A DNA stretch of 64,000 nt, taken from contig NC_081406.1 in the NCBI RefSeq assembly GCF_030272615.1, positions 118,395,847-118,459,846 on the forward strand, written 5' to 3'. Both the position numbers and the translations under genes were made by a program. Under the pieces are notes generated by a model. The model saw only the letters and a list, made by a program, of their open reading frames with translations, was not told the DNA's origin and did no database searches. Shown one piece after another: positions 22,191 through 34,190 of the stretch (the stretch's first letter is position 1; each line of letters opens with the position of its first letter). The DNA comes from Cryptomeria japonica. Lineage: Eukaryota; Streptophyta; Pinopsida; Cupressales; Cupressaceae.

Positions 22191-23467
22191 TTAGTGGTGT
22201 TTAGGATCTAGACCTCCAGGAATTTGTCTTTTGCATTGAAGATTCGGCTTCAACTTTCTCCGTCTCAATGATCTGGATTGCCCATTTTCATAACTGTCAG
22301 TTTCTCCTTGGTATTTGTTGATGTGTCAGCTAATTTAAAATTCACATAACATACGTTAATTAGTCTATGGATATACTAAAATCAAATGGAAATATAACTG
22401 GGATTCAAGCAAACCTTTGACAAATTTTGGTCACTAGTGGAGTTTACAATAGCGCCTTCGTTAATGCCTTCTTGGTGTTGTACCTTCAGGTATTGCTTAA
22501 TCTGTCCCCTACATTTAAAAATAGAAGATAAAAAGAGTTTTTACATTTTTAAAGTAATAGAAATCAGTAATTGAAATGTTTGATTTGAAAACTATTTATG
22601 CAAATTCATAACCAGAGCTAATCAACCATGCAAGTTCTTTAGAAGATAGGAAAAGAAGGTGAAATAGTTTTTCAACAATGATATGTTTTAGTTTTTTTGG
22701 TGGTTAAGCATTAATTTTTTTATAGTGGTTAAGCATTAATTTTTTTTATTTCTTTTGGTGGTACGGAATAAGGTCAAGTTTTATTCACAGAATTAATTTA
22801 AGTGTATTGCTTAACATGGTTGATGTTAGGTGTTTGAACAAGTAAAAAATGATGGTACTTATAAATATGTGTTTGTATATATTTTTTTTTGTTGTACAAC
22901 TTCATTAAATATTCATTAGAAGTTAAAAATTTTATTTTTAAAACAAATTTGAAATGTATAACACCCCTTTATATTTCCATTTCATAATTAAATAGCCTTT
23001 ATATTATTCTCAATTCTTCAAAATCAAATTCCATCTATTGAACTCTTCTCTACCAAAGTAAGTAACAAATAAAATCAAATTCTAGTCTTAGTATATTTGA
23101 ACATCTCTAATGATGATTCTATTGTTTATGGAGATATATGTTCAAATAATTTCAATCATATATATGCAGAAATTAGAATGTATCTTTGATTTTATTTTTA
23201 ATAAAAAATAATTATTATCTGAATTTCAATTAATTAATAAATACAATAAAAATACATTTTGATTTCTGTATAGACAATAGCAAAAACTCCACCAATTTCC
23301 AAACAAAATGTATACGTTCAAAATATTTGAAATTAAGAAACAAAGGCGGAGTTCTGCTTACTCTTTCTTGTTGACTTGCCGCAGCCACGAGAGAATGTTG
23401 GCTGAAGTGATGAGAAAGCAATAAGCAATAACATTGTCAGAACTACAAAGCGTCTATATAAAGCCAT
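22191..23467 (-). CDS. CLE-like small signalling peptide gene, two-exon model
   Basis: Exon 1 (23467-23362) begins MALYRRFVVLTMLLLIAFSS, a classic signal peptide (basic residues, then about 14 hydrophobic), and ends at a good donor, A|GTAAGC, in phase 1. Exon 2 (22306-22191) in the matching phase gives a basic linker (SRSLRRRKLKPNLQCK) and ends RQIPGGLDPKHH followed by TAA. The last 12 residues fit the CLE peptide pattern (R1, P4, G6, D8, P9, H11, H12), at the C-terminus where CLE peptides belong. The model makes 73 residues, usual for CLE precursors. A TATA box lies 112 bases upstream of the ATG and AATAAA follows the stop. CLE peptides are secreted ligands of leucine-rich-repeat receptor kinases that control meristem and vascular growth. 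Weak points: P7 is Leu here, and the acceptor used (CCAAG|GAG at 22307) is poor; a better acceptor at about 22332 gives an in-frame stop. It may be a gene with different exons, or a young pseudogene. Confidence 0.6.
22194..22229 (-). other. CLE-type 12-residue peptide motif
   Basis: RQIPGGLDPKHH, directly before the stop codon and preceded by Lys. Compare the family pattern R-x-[VSI]-P-x-G-x-[ND]-P-x-H-[HN]. Confidence 0.7.
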
Positions 23468-23578
23468 TGATCTCTCTTTACTTTTATCTCTGACTGCAAC
23501 TGGTAAACGTCTCCAAACTCTTTAGGATCTGGCTAGCTGATTATCTCTTGCGTATATTTTGTAAAGAAGTTAGACGAC

Positions 23579-23585
23579 TTATATA
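23579..23585 (-). promoter_or_regulatory. TATA box of the CLE-like gene
   Basis: Minus strand CTATATAAGT, about 112 bases upstream of the ATG, which would give a 5' UTR of about 80 bases. Confidence 0.6.
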
Positions 23586-23599
23586 GATGTAATTTGGCA

Positions 23600-24770
23600 T
23601 GAATTTAAAAACAAGGAAATGCTCTGATGACTTGGAAAGCTCTTAACCGCCACAAATCGTTATTATCGTTTGATAATCCAAAAGGTAAGGCTCTACTATA
23701 AGCATTCCTCTATATTTATTCTTCTCCACAAATATTAAAATAACACAGCGCATGCTTAGTAATTCAGATTATGCGCAGTAATTTTTGGATTTAAGCGATG
23801 AACAAAACCTCGTACTCTAAGCTGTCATCAACTGATTTTCATGGAGGCTTAAAAGAGAAACCACTTGTTATTGTCGGCAAACACTTTCAGTTTTAAGTTG
23901 TTTTACTACACAAAAAAAACACCCTTCAGGTAATAACTGCCGCCATTTTTTTGTTCTCTTTCTCTGGTGCGTAATTTTTTATTGCTCTAGCCTCTCCTAG
24001 TATAAGAAAAAAAACAAATTGCTTAGCATTAGGAGTACATTTAGAAATTTTACCACATCATTTGGTCATGGTGGCATTTGTGTGCTGTCGCTTCCTCATT
24101 TCTATCCCACTTTTGATATTACTGAGCTTCGTCTTATTAAATCCATATTTTTCCATGCAGTGCCTTTGTAAGGCACTTCCAAATTGAGTTTTTAATGGTA
24201 TAGACAATGATGGGACATTAGAAAATGCGAAAGCCGACGTTTTTAGTGATATGTAAATTGTTGGGATATGGAAAAAACGGGTCACTCAAACAAAACAAAA
24301 TTCAAACTTCTTATAAGCGTGCTGTCAAGAATTGTAATTGTCCCCAAACCTTTATCGAAAATTGTACTTAGGAGATTGAAATTGTGTGAATTTGTTTAAA
24401 TATTTAAAATAATTATAAATTACATTAATTGTTAATTAGTATATTTATCTTTTAAAAATTATATAAATTTTTTTAAGAGATCACATTTTCAAAGTCTTTA
24501 TTTCATTTAAACCATATTGACTTATGAAAAATGATAATTCCTAATGCCATGCACACTCATATACACATACAAATGAGTATGTTGTTTTGATGTTTGTTGC
24601 TTTTAGTGGTGTATCCTTATTCTATATATGTGTATAAATATGTAGATTTTTTTAAAGATAGATGTGTTAATAATATATAAATAAAGATGATTTACTATTC
24701 ATCAATAATATAGTCATAACATGCTATTTTAAGATAATATTTATACATTTAAATAATTAAAATGTCAATT
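23600..24770. other. AT-rich spacer upstream of the CLE-like gene
   Basis: No frame with family features; would contain the distal promoter of the CLE-like gene. Nothing else recognised. Confidence 0.5.
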
Positions 24771-24779
24771 ATGTGTCCC

Positions 24780-24935
24780 CAAAACATGAGTTTTTGACAT
24801 GAGCTTACATTTTAATTGTTTGATTGTTAAGCCTTTGATAAGCATCTTAAGGTACATAATAAAACATAAGTTTTTGAGATAAATTTGCATTTTGATTGTT
24901 TTGTTATTAAATCTTTGATAAGGCACCCTTACATG
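24780..24935. repeat. Two tandem units of about 79 bases
   Basis: AACATGAGTTTTTGACATGA...ACATTTTAATTGTTTGATTG and a diverged second copy starting near 24862. A third related unit lies across the PLE locus at 54833-54888. Confidence 0.65.
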
Positions 24936-24942
24936 ACAACCC

Positions 24943-25310
24943 TTCACCTGCAAATCACCATTGCAACTTTATATTAATGGGGTAAGCACTTACAATATAA
25001 ACAATGAAGCAAGAACAACATAGAAAAGATTAGAATATTAAATATCAGAGTTAAAACAAAGATCCCTTACACCTGTAAACAACCATTATAACTTTAATTA
25101 TTGGGATGACCACTTACAATATAACTAATGAACCAAGAAAAGAATAGAAAAAACAAGTGTTAAAGATTAGGGTTGAAACATATATCTCCTACACCTATAA
25201 ATGACTGTTGCCCCTTTATATTAATAGGATGATCACTTACAATAACACCAACGGAGTAAGGAAAATATGAAAATAAAAAGAATCTTAAAGATTGGAGTTG
25301 AAATAAATAT
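24943..25310. repeat. Three tandem units of about 122 bases
   Basis: Each unit has CACCTGTAAA.. (or a variant), then CACTTACAATATAA and AAAGATTAG.GTT. Starts are near 24946, 25070 and 25191. Units are diverged by roughly 20 percent. Confidence 0.75.
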
Positions 25311-25496
25311 ATCTATTACGATTATCTTCAAGATTTTTTTATTTATCTTATAAATTATAATACATTTCTATATTCTCTTATCTCATCTACCTTTTCCCAT
25401 AGAAATTATCAATTTTTCATTTTGGTATTGAATATATTAATCCAAAATATATTTTGAAAACTATAGCCTCTCTTAATATATGCAAAAATAAAATGT

Positions 25497-26047
<551 letters not shown>

Positions 26048-26177
26048 TATTAATTATTGCTTATATTTATTTATTTTGTTGCGTTTTATTCTCCTCTTTG
26101 TTGTTCTACTTTTTTCTTTTGTTTTGTTTACATCTTATTTGTTGTTCTTTTTTCTTTTCCTTTATCTAGTTGTTGTA

Positions 26178-26181
26178 GGTC

Positions 26182-26218
<37 letters not shown>
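26178..26218. repeat. (TA)n(GA)n microsatellite in PLE terminal repeat
   Basis: About ten TA followed by about ten GA units. The other PLE copies have a shorter TA run here (54484-54494). Confidence 0.85.
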
Positions 26219-26454
26219 TGGTTTTTGCATGATTTTTAATTTACCTTTTTCTAGTCTTCTTTTCTTTTGTTTCTTGGTTTGGTTTTTATTCTCTATTGTT
26301 GGTTTTCTTTTCTTTCTATTTCCATAGCTTTCCTTTCTTCCTTTTTTGGTGGGTGGTCTTGTCATCCTTCCTCAATCCTTGTGCCTCCTCCCTCCTTCTT
26401 TTTAGACACATTGGTTTGCTTTTGATCATTTTCTCACTTTTGCATGCTCTCTAC

Positions 26455-26501
26455 TTCATCCTGATGATGGATCACAGAATGTGATCCAAAACATTGATGC
26501 A
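26455..26501 (+). ncRNA. Hammerhead ribozyme-like motif 1 (PLE terminal repeat)
   Basis: CATC directly precedes the core CTGATGA (26461-26467). Stem II is GGATCACA / TGTGATCC with a 3-base loop. Then AAAAC stands where GAAAC is needed, followed by ATTGATGC, whose GATG pairs with CATC as stem I. This is the type I layout with a very short stem III known for Penelope-like elements. One core G is mutated (CpG decay), so this copy is probably inactive. Confidence 0.7.
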
Positions 26502-26579
26502 AAAATTCATACACAATCTTATTCAGAAACACTCAAGATCAATTTCTCATGAATTGTGAAAACTTGTTGTTTGTTGTTG

Positions 26580-27516
26580 TCACCCTACACGAAAGGAATT
26601 ATGTTTCAGAGCTAAGTAGTTAGAGTTGCTCAGAATCAAACTCACAAAGAAAGTTGCAGACCTTGCTTTCATAAAAAGATGTAGGGACTCTGGTCTCGTT
26701 GTATCCTTCGTTAGAATCTCTCGCCATTTTTGAAGCAACTCGAATAAGTATATTTTTCGTCGGGCTAGTCTTTCTCTCCTCAGAGCTGTCATCAGAACTA
26801 CGAGGTCTAGATCATTTATCTCAATCGCAAGCTCTTTCCTCTGTACCCTGAGCTGGCGAGCGCCCTACGACCAGAATCGTAGATCATGCTAGACATGTCT
26901 TCATTTGCCAGGGTTGTAGGTCGACAAGCCAGCTGTGTCAGTACATAGAGAAAAAGTTTGACTCTCTCCTTCGTAAGAGATGTTTGAGCTCTCTAGCTCA
27001 GGCGGTGTCAGGCGGCTCTCCTCTTCTTCGTTCTTGCATCCACTCCCAAGTGATTCTAGGTCTTGCTACCAGCGAAGATTCTTCTTCTGTGCAGGTTATC
27101 TCCAAGCTCGATCCCGTGTCCTGTCTTCCACTGCCCCCTTCATCTAAACCCCGCTCTCGATATTTTGGGCAGTCGCTGTCCTGGAAGGGCGTAGGTCATC
27201 ATTCTTGCAGAGGGTGGTTCAATTGTCCTGATCCAAGTCAGGCTTCTCAGTAACTAAGCAGTTCTCAGGAGTCTTCCAACCAATGGCTCCTTTCCAACGA
27301 CCTTCTTCCTTTGCGTCCAGGTACGCCTTGTTGTCCCTTCTCCCTCTTCAGTTGTGTGTTTCTTCTTCTCTTGCTATTTATGCTCCACTCCTCTCAAACG
27401 TTGATCCTGTCCAGCCTCGTGCTTCTCCCTCAACTCCGACTTGCTACGTGTCTTCTGTGTCTGCCGTTGGCTCTTCTTCCCCCCTCCCTTCCACTAGGCG
27501 TACTTTCTCCTAATCT
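26580..27516 (+). pseudogene. PLE copy 1, N-terminal ORF region
   Basis: GC-richer than the surroundings. Aligning with copy 2 (48610-49624) shows a coding stretch broken by stops and shifts, including LATSEDSSSVQVISKLDPVS and PRSRYFGQSLSWKGVGHHS. The first residues (FKAKKLEFLRVELSKKVADL in copy 2) are helical, as in PLE N-termini. It leads into the RT frame at 27517. Function of this part is unknown. Confidence 0.55.
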
Positions 27517-29162
27517 TTGGATGGGACTTCGATTGAATGTGTAGTGGATATATCCCACTACATTCAACCAAATACTCCCTCCTGCGAGAGGTTGGCGGTT
27601 CTTCATCCTGTCCACCTACCTCCGTCCTCGAACTCCTCGCCCTCTTCCTGTCTCTCTAGGTCGTGCCCTCCCCGTTGCACCCCTATCTTTGTCTCTGATT
27701 GGGAGCACAAGATGGTGGTTAACTTATCGCCTGCTATCGTTGACCCCCATTCTTTTACCTTTCTTAAGAAAGGTTTGGGTTTCGGATTAGCTCCTCGGTC
27801 CATTCTATACATTGACTTCCTCGTTGAGGTTGGGAGCTATAGTCGAGCCCTCCAGAAGCATATTGCAGAGGAAGTTAGGCAAGATTGTGTCGTAGCCTTA
27901 CGATGTGCCAAACGTCCTAAATGTAATATCCTGAATGCAGAACTTAGAGCCTTCAAATTGTTGATGTGTAACAATGACCTGGTCATTTCTAAGGCTGATA
28001 AAGGAAATGCCATGGTCATCATGAACAAAATTGATTACATCACCAAAATGAAGGATCTTTTATCGGATTCAAGTAGCTACAAAATCCTTAACCACAATCT
28101 GTGCTCCTATATTTTCAAAAAGGTCAAATCTTTAGTGTCTAGCTCTTCTTTTGATAGTGACACTAAGAGGCAGCTTCTCCCATCCAAGGAAGTCACCCCT
28201 CGCATCTATGGGGTTCCCAAAATTCACAAAGAGGGGGTTCCTCTTAGACCCATTGTCGATACTATGGGTTCACCCACTTATAAGCTAGCTGCTCACCTTA
28301 CCAAGATCATCTCTCCACTTGTCGGCCATTCTAATTCCTTCATCACAGAGTCCTCTCATTTTGTTGATCTTATTAAGGGCATTCGACTTGAGAGCAATGA
28401 CCTGGTAGTCAGCTCTGATGTCGTCTCTTTGCTCACCAAGGTCCCCATCCCTGATGCCATTGAGATCGTCAAAAGCAAGTCTAATAATGAAATTGCCTCC
28501 TTGGTTGAATTCTACCTCAAATCAACCTTTTTCTCCTTCCAAGGCACCATCTATGAGTAGGTGGATGGTGTAGCCATGGTCTCTCCTCTTTCTCCTATCA
28601 TTGCTATTCTTTTCATGGAACAGTTTGTGGAAGTGGTCTTGTTCTTTTCCACTCAAACCTAGATGGTGGAAAAGGTATGTGGACGACACCAATGTGTGTT
28701 AGCCCCATGGGCTACACAACTTGGAAAAATTTCATGCCCACCTTAATAGCTTAGTTCCTAGCATCTCTTTCACCAAGGAACTTGAGCAGAATAACCAAAT
28801 ATCCTTCTTAGATGTTCTCATCATCAAGAAGCAGGATGGTTCCTTGGCTTGTCGGGTTTTTCATAAGGCCACCCACACCGATCTCTACCTCCATTCTTCC
28901 TCCCATCACCATCTAGGGCAAAAGCTAGCATTCTTAAGACCCTTATCATTAAAGCCTTTTGCATTTGCAATGAGGATAACTTAGAGCTTGAGTTGGCCCA
29001 TCTCTGTCCTATTTTCCTATTAAATGGGTTTAATGGAAAACAAATTTGTAGAGCTATTGTTCAAGCTAGATCTTGTTTTTCTCTGAAGCCCAGTTCTTCC
29101 ATGTCTTCCTCCTCCCCGTTTATCTCTCTCCCTATATTAAGGGCATTTCTCACAAAATCTCT
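27517..29162 (+). pseudogene. PLE copy 1 reverse transcriptase, truncated before GIY-YIG
   Basis: The first 347 codons are open to 28560. Hallmarks of Penelope-type reverse transcriptase are clear: ISKADKGNAMVIMNKIDYI, TPRIYGVPKIHKEGVPLRPI, SDVVSLLTKVPI, then DGVAMVSPLSPIIAILFME after a stop at 28558-28560. A frame shift near 28640 follows, then WWKRYVDDTN with an intact catalytic YVDD (about 28675), FLDVLIIKKQDGSLACRVFH and the thumb. The frame ends at the duplication breakpoint (29163) where copy 2 would go on to the endonuclease. PLEs copy themselves by target-primed reverse transcription. Confidence 0.88.
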
Positions 29163-29569
29163 AAGATTTAATTTTTTATCTTATAAATTATAATACATTT
29201 ATATATTCTCTTAATCTCATCTACTTTGTCTCATAGAAATTATCAATTTTTCATTTTGATACTGAATATACTAATCCAAAATGTTTTTTGAAAACTATAG
29301 CCTTTCTTAATATATGCAAAAATAAAATATATGTATATGTGTATGTGTATGTATATGTTTATGTATGTGTATATACATACATATATATGTATAAACTTAC
29401 TACTTGTATACATATGCATTACATTTTTAAAAAAAACCCTACATTTATATGGTGTATATATAGATAATCCTTATACATTTAGAAAATAATTATATTATTA
29501 TTTGAAAATAATATCTTTAAATATATGTGTGTGTGTATACATATACACATACATATACATATACATATA

Positions 29570-29602
<33 letters not shown>

Positions 29603-29676
29603 ACATATCTATATACACATACATATACATATACATATACACATACACATATACACATATACGCATACACATACAC

Positions 29677-29721
<45 letters not shown>

Positions 29722-29873
29722 TACGGATATACCAATATGCATCTTGTAGTGTCTTGTTTGTTTGTTTATATATATATTTATATAAATAATTATTGCTTAT
29801 ATTTATTTATTTTGTTGTGTTTTATTCTCTTCTCTTTGTTGTTCTACTTTTGTCCTTTGTTTTGTTTACATAT
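29163..29873 (+). repeat. Tandem duplication, unit 2, first part (left of RE4)
   Basis: Repeats 25330-26120: flank, microsatellite (29527-29745, ACATAT-rich) and the first 120 bases of the PLE terminal repeat (TTGTTTGTTTATATATATA to GTTTTGTTTACAT), where RE4 is inserted. Confidence 0.8.
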
Positions 29874-31320
29874 TGTAGACACATAAATCTGTCCACTTAA
29901 TTAATTGAATATTTAATATTTATTTGATTATTTCACCATCAGTCAATAGTTGATTAAATTAAATATTTAATTAATTCATCCTCAAACTCTTCTTCTATTA
30001 ACTAAATAAATTATCCAATTTATGTAAATTAATTCATTAAACACATCCTCAAATCAATTAAATGAATAAAACATATTTATTTAATTTAACCCCTTTCCTC
30101 TTTTAAATAAATAAATAAATATTTATTTGAATCCCTAAACTACCCTCCAACTTGCATTCTCCTACAAATGCAAGTTGCACCTATTTGGTTGAAATAAAGT
30201 AATTTTATTTTAATTTAAATCCTATTTTCTCTCACCCACCACACCCACTTGCATCCTAAACCCATTCTAGATTTTTCTAATCCATTCCTAGTTAGCCTAA
30301 TCACCCTCCCTAATGATTTTCACATTCCTAAGCAACTTGAAGTCACTTCTCAAAGCCTGCAAGTCTTTGAAAAGCATTAATGGCTTTATGTCTCCAACAA
30401 GTTAAACCCCAAAGTCTTCCAAATCATTAATGGTTCTTACACAACCATTTATGGCTCTTACATAGCCATTAATGGTTAAACTCAACTCACCCACATGGTT
30501 AGAGACTTTCCCTCTGACTCAACCCCCAATTAACTCATGGGTCTCTTCAAGCATTCATTGCTTTGACCATGGTTATACTCACTAACTCTTCCGCAAGAGT
30601 TTGTCCATTGGATAAAGGCATTATTCATTGAATAAAAGCTTTATTCATTAACCTGAGCCTAAACCTTAACTCCTAAGGTAACCCTCAACTCATCTCAAGC
30701 ATTTAATGCTTCTTCCCTCTCCTCTCAAGTCATCTCATGTTGACATTTGTCATCGTGGGATTGAGTTGAAATCCCTCACATGGATCACAAACCCATCAAT
30801 CCTGACCCTTGTTGAGGTTACTCAATCTCAACCATCCATTGCCCTATTTTACCTATAAATAGAGCTCTCATTCCTCATTTTCAAAGAATCCAAGTCTTTG
30901 TGCATCAAAATTATATTAATTTTAAGAGAGCATTTATGAACATTTTCTTTTGTTATTTTGGCTAAAATTAACATAGATAATTAGGGTGCTTTCTCATATT
31001 TAGCTTGATTACACTTGCATAATATTTTAGCTTCATTTTCATAAATCTTGAACCTCCATAAGGCATCCATACTAGTGCAAAAAGTGGAGGGCTACACTCA
31101 TGTGGAACTTGGAGAGGAGAGGAACAAGAGAGGAGCAACTATGAGCATTTTGAAGGGCATATTGGAGGGTTTTGTTTCATTCCTCTGTTTTGTGTGTGCT
31201 TTTCATAATCTGTTCTCTTAATATGCATGCTTAGGCTTATAGTTTCCTTTCTCTTTCATTTGTGTCACTGACATTTTAACGATTGTCTTATGTTTCTTGT
31301 GTCCTTTTTAGCACGCATCA
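29874..31320 (+). repeat. RE4 5' LTR
   Basis: 1.45 kb from TGTAGACACATAAATC to GCACGCATCA. A TATA box (TATAAATA, 30854-30861) precedes the predicted RNA start near 30885. The first 1.1 kb matches 47165-48260. The start is rich in TTAATTAA stretches, the middle in repeated CATTAATGG. Confidence 0.88.
30854..30861 (+). promoter_or_regulatory. TATA box of RE4 LTR
   Basis: CCTATAAATAGAGCTC; the identical box is in the 3' LTR near 48147. Confidence 0.7.
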
Positions 31321-31322
31321 TT

Positions 31323-31340
31323 TGATGAACCTGATGTGAA
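31323..31340 (+). other. RE4 primer binding site, mutated
   Basis: TGATGAACCTGATGTGAA differs by two transitions from the TGGTGAACCC..... site of RE3 and RE7, and starts three bases after the LTR end. Confidence 0.6.
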
Positions 31341-31409
31341 TTGAACACGCAACCTTCTGATTCCAACTAACTTTTTTTTTGTGATTTTCATAAAATTGCC
31401 ACACATAGG

Positions 31410-31745
31410 TCTCAGTTTAGCGCTATTGACATGCATTTTAGTGTCTTTGATAGCATAAGATCTAGTGCTTTTGTCCAAGTTTTGGCACTTTGGTCAGAGA
31501 TTTAGTGTGTTTGTCATAGTTATAGCCCTATTGTTGGTTAAATAACACTATTGTCAATCTTTTATCGTGTTTGTGCTCTCTATCTAACAGTCTAATAGAG
31601 ATTTTATTTAGTTTTACAGTTTAAACTAGCACATCTGTCCATCTTGTAGTGCTTTTGATGTTCTTTTAGCGCCTTTGTCAGTTTTGTAGCGCTTTTGTCT
31701 TAAACTAGCACTTTTGTGTTTACACAGAATAGCACTTTTGTAACA
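31410..31745 (+). repeat. Array of TAGYGCTTTTGTC motifs in RE4 leader
   Basis: About 14 degenerate copies of TAGCGCTTTTGTC (for example near 31461, 31665, 31685 and 31704), spaced by about 20 bases. The inverse complement recurs at 46380-46620. Confidence 0.7.
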
Positions 31746-34190
31746 GAGAGTTGAAAAAAAGATTTGTGTAACCAAAAAATTTAAAAATTTTAGGCTTGTA
31801 GAAGCCCATCAAAAATCATTACACTAACTGTTTTCTTTCTTTTATGCAGGTTGCTAACCTCTTGTTTGTAGGATTTGAGGAGTTAGAAGTTAGGAATTTT
31901 ATTTTATTTTCTTTCTAGGTTTGTTTTAAAGTTAAGATTAAAAATAATTCACTTTCCTTTTGGATTAAAATCAACAAAATTTTTAATTTGGGCATAAAAA
32001 GAACTTCATTTTGAAAAGTTAAAAAGAACCACAACTCAAACAAACAAACTTTTCTTTCTTTTGCAAGTTAGGGACAGACTTTTCATTTTGGGCTTAAAAC
32101 AAACAAACAACATTCATTTCTTGCAAGGATAAAATTCACAATCAACATTGTTATTTGCAAGTTAAGCAAAACAAACAACTTGTCCATTTTTGTTTACAAA
32201 ATGATTTTCCTTAAGAAAACATGCTTCAATTTTGTTGACCAGGATTTTCATTTTCCTACTTAGACAACAAATTGCTTTGTGGGATTATAAAGAACATCAT
32301 AGTTGTTGGAGCAACATCTCCAAATAGCATCTAGATCACATTGCGATAAAATAGTTCAAAATAACAAGTGTTTTCAGTGTTTGGCATGCTTGTGCAAAAA
32401 TTTGTAGAGTGGTTCCATTTCTAACACACACTATCCTCTCCCTTGGATCTCGTGGTCCTAGGTGCAAGAGAAAAGTGTTAGTAATGCTCAAAAAAATTTA
32501 TTTTAAAGAGAGGCTTGCCAAGAGACACATCACTCTTGGGAATGAACTTGCATGGTAAATCCTTTGAGCTGCTATAGAAATCAGGTGAGAGTGAAAGCTA
32601 TAGGCTTGGGTGTAGTTGTTCCTATAGTGTAACTTGCCGAAAGGACATATGAGCCCCACCACAAGTTACAAGGCTCTTAAGCGAGCCACTACAGAATGAA
32701 CTTACGTCCAAAGACATCGAACATTACAAGACACCTTTTATTATAGAAGCCCACCCATTCTATTGATTTAGGATATTTGTGAAAAGTTCAGTGCAAGAGC
32801 ATAGATGGTTTTGCTCCCAAGATACTCACCATACATATTTCCTTGAGTAGAAACAAGGCTTTTTGAAACACTACTTGTAGCTTGATGAAAGTGGTGACTC
32901 CCCCATCCTATGGATCATCTATCTGTTATGCTCATGCAAGACTTAGTATATCACATTCTTACCTGCCACGACAGGAATTGTAAGGTATGTAGTACCAAAG
33001 TCAAAGAAATATCAAGATGTGGGCTAAAAATATCACAACTCACCAATGACCTTAGGGATAAAAAATACTTGAGTTGTCTTCGTATTGTGTCAGAACAGTA
33101 AAAAATTGATCCGACTTCAGGCTTTGGGAACATTAAAATACATTTTGTAAAAGGGTCAAAGTTCATGATTGGGTTGATCTAAACCCACACCTATTTTTGC
33201 CTTTTATTGAAAAAGGGCAAGGTTATTGTGCTTTTGTGCTTGTTGTGTTTTCTTGTCAAATAAATTCAAAACAATTCAAACCAAAGTATTCATCCAACAA
33301 ATACACATCAGAATTGACAAAAAAAACTACCTCAAACAAGTAAAAACAAAATATCAGTTTGTATGACCATCACTCACATCTTGAGAAAATGATCTCTTCA
33401 TAAAAAGATCAAATTGAAGAAGAGGCAACTTGGTTCACAAGCTCTTATCAAAAGAAGGAATTTTTTCTATGTTTTTTCTCACATAGGATATTCTTGCATC
33501 ATATACGCTTATACCTTCAAGGAAAATCCAACAAATTTGATGAAGAGCTTTACAGAAATAGAGCTTTGATGCATAATAGAGATTTTAATTATCACAAGAT
33601 CAAAGGGGGACAAATCAATCCTTCTTTCTTTCCTCAAAACTGTATTACATACAATGAAGCTCGAGGGGAACCACCAACCCTAGAAGAGAGGAAGAAGTAG
33701 ACTTCCCCTTTATAACAAAAAGCTTCTATTAAAACATACATTCTACCCACTTTCACATTCACACACATTACAATCCATTAAACCCTCAAAACATAAAAAG
33801 GTCTTGTCCTTAGTTCTTTTTAGATATTGCTAAATCAAAACAACAAATCACTTTTAGAGTATCTCTACATCTAGGATCAATCATCCTATGAGTCATTTCT
33901 ACATAGGTTAAAACTAGTCTATGAGTGCATCCTCTCATTACTAGGTAGCTTGGTTTGTAACCCATCTCAAACCTTTCTATACCTTATCATATCAAAATTG
34001 TTGAAACACAAGAGAAATTCACAAAGAATTATGTTTACATCCAATCGTCAGTGTTTGAGATCTATCATCCAACAAACATTTCACAAAACTTGTCTTCCAT
34101 CAAACACTTCATAAATCACTTTCACAATCATCAAAAACATGGCTCACACAAGATCAATGAGAATTGGACAACCATAAATAGAAGAGGAGG
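31746..34190. other. RE4 untranslated leader
   Basis: About 2.4 kb without a convincing frame between the PBS region and gag. Tat/Ogre elements often have a long leader or an extra ORF here; I cannot recognise one. Confidence 0.55.

Noticed and set aside
29479-29886. Similar low-complexity frames
   Set aside because: Second copy of the same microsatellite.
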